This document shows, piece after piece, positions 63,766-64,000 of a DNA stretch of 64,000 nucleotides; position 1 is the first letter of the stretch, and every line of letters begins with the position of its first letter. The notes under the pieces were generated by a model, which was not told where the DNA came from, did not search any database, and worked only from the letters and a program-made list of their open reading frames with translations. Where the stretch lies: positions 1-64,000 of the forward strand of contig JBBRNL010000006.1 in the NCBI GenBank assembly GCA_038230335.1. Reading direction: 5' to 3'. The DNA comes from JBBRDU01 sp038230335. Lineage in GTDB: Bacteria > Verrucomicrobiota > Verrucomicrobiia > Chthoniobacterales > UBA10450. Made by a program: the position numbers and the translations under genes.

Positions 63766-64000
63766 ATGTCCGAGGCATTCCGAACGATCGCGGTAATTGG
63801 CTTGGGCTACGTGGGGTTGCCTTTGTCTCTCCAGTTTGCTCGCAGCGGTGTGCGCGTAATTGCGGTGGACGTCGATCCAACGAAGATCGAGGCGCTGAGC
63901 GCCAACCGTTCATACATCAAACACATTTCCAATGAAGCGATCAGCGAGGCCAATCGGGCGAAAACCTTACAGCCCACGACGGACTTCGCGCGTGTGCGAG
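63766..64000 (+). CDS. Nucleotide-sugar dehydrogenase, N-terminal part (cut by window end)
   Basis: The 78 visible codons start MSEAFRTIAVIGLGYVGLPL, a Rossmann NAD-binding signature typical of UDP-glucose/UDP-N-acetylmannosamine dehydrogenases, then IAVDVDPTKIEALSANRSYI and HISNEAISEA. This spacing after the NAD motif is typical of the WecC/TviB/WbpA subgroup, which makes UDP-hexuronates for polysaccharide. The catalytic Cys lies beyond the window. Confidence 0.9.
   Translation, partial: MSEAFRTIAVIGLGYVGLPLSLQFARSGVRVIAVDVDPTKIEALSANRSYIKHISNEAISEANRAKTLQPTTDFARVR

Overview
The window looks like a chromosomal segment of a Verrucomicrobiota bacterium, probably of the Spartobacteria/Chthoniobacterales type. 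This is inferred from gene content, not from a database search. It has fairly high GC, long secreted autotransporter-associated beta-strand repeat (PATR) proteins ending in PEP-CTERM sorting tags, an exosortase, bactofilins, a DUF5069 protein and very repeat-rich spacers.

Layout. 0.1-3.7 kb (+): a tRNA-Ile2(CAU), an STT3-like membrane protein, two bactofilins and a DUF5069 protein. 3.7-18.5 kb (-): sugar-phosphate nucleotidyltransferase, glnD, an NtrC-type regulator with a small histidine kinase, pgi, a secreted S9 peptidase, a triplicated beta-propeller/Calx-beta protein and icd. 18.8-35.5 kb: accessory secreted proteins (a PATR protein split by an amber codon, two more PATR/PEP-CTERM proteins and a short PEP-CTERM protein), AMP nucleosidase, a PaaX-like regulator bracketed by two copies of a palindrome, a membrane-anchored TPR protein, a RelE-like pair and a nucleotidyltransferase/small-protein pair. 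35.5-51.6 kb (mostly -): very large secreted multidomain proteins, a second TPR paralog and another PATR/PEP-CTERM gene framed by 110-bp inverted repeats. 52-55.7 kb (-): third TPR paralog and the exosortase. 56-64 kb (+): polysaccharide genes (WecB/TagA/CpsF glycosyltransferase, carbamoyltransferase, asparagine synthase fused to a family 9 glycosyltransferase, a decayed methyltransferase and the start of a nucleotide-sugar dehydrogenase), with two four-helix-bundle genes between them.

How it works together: the exosortase should process the PEP-CTERM proteins, and the adjacent polysaccharide cluster fits the known link between exosortases and extracellular polysaccharide. The three TPR paralogs each sit beside secreted or exosortase genes and are candidates for an undescribed partner of the system.

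The most unusual feature is the repeat landscape. Spacers are filled with tandem 7-nt repeats of several families (GTAGAAA, GCTGAAA, GGCAGAT, AGTCAGA, GTTATCN, AACGTTC, CAGCTCC) and with hairpins whose arms are again 7 bp, two families of which carry a GTAG-type head. The same repeats occur inside genes of the exosortase/polysaccharide locus, in frame: as a C-terminal tail, as interdomain linkers, as a roughly 195-residue insert and as the joint of a two-enzyme fusion. The long in-gene runs are of families and orientations that contain no stop codon in any frame.
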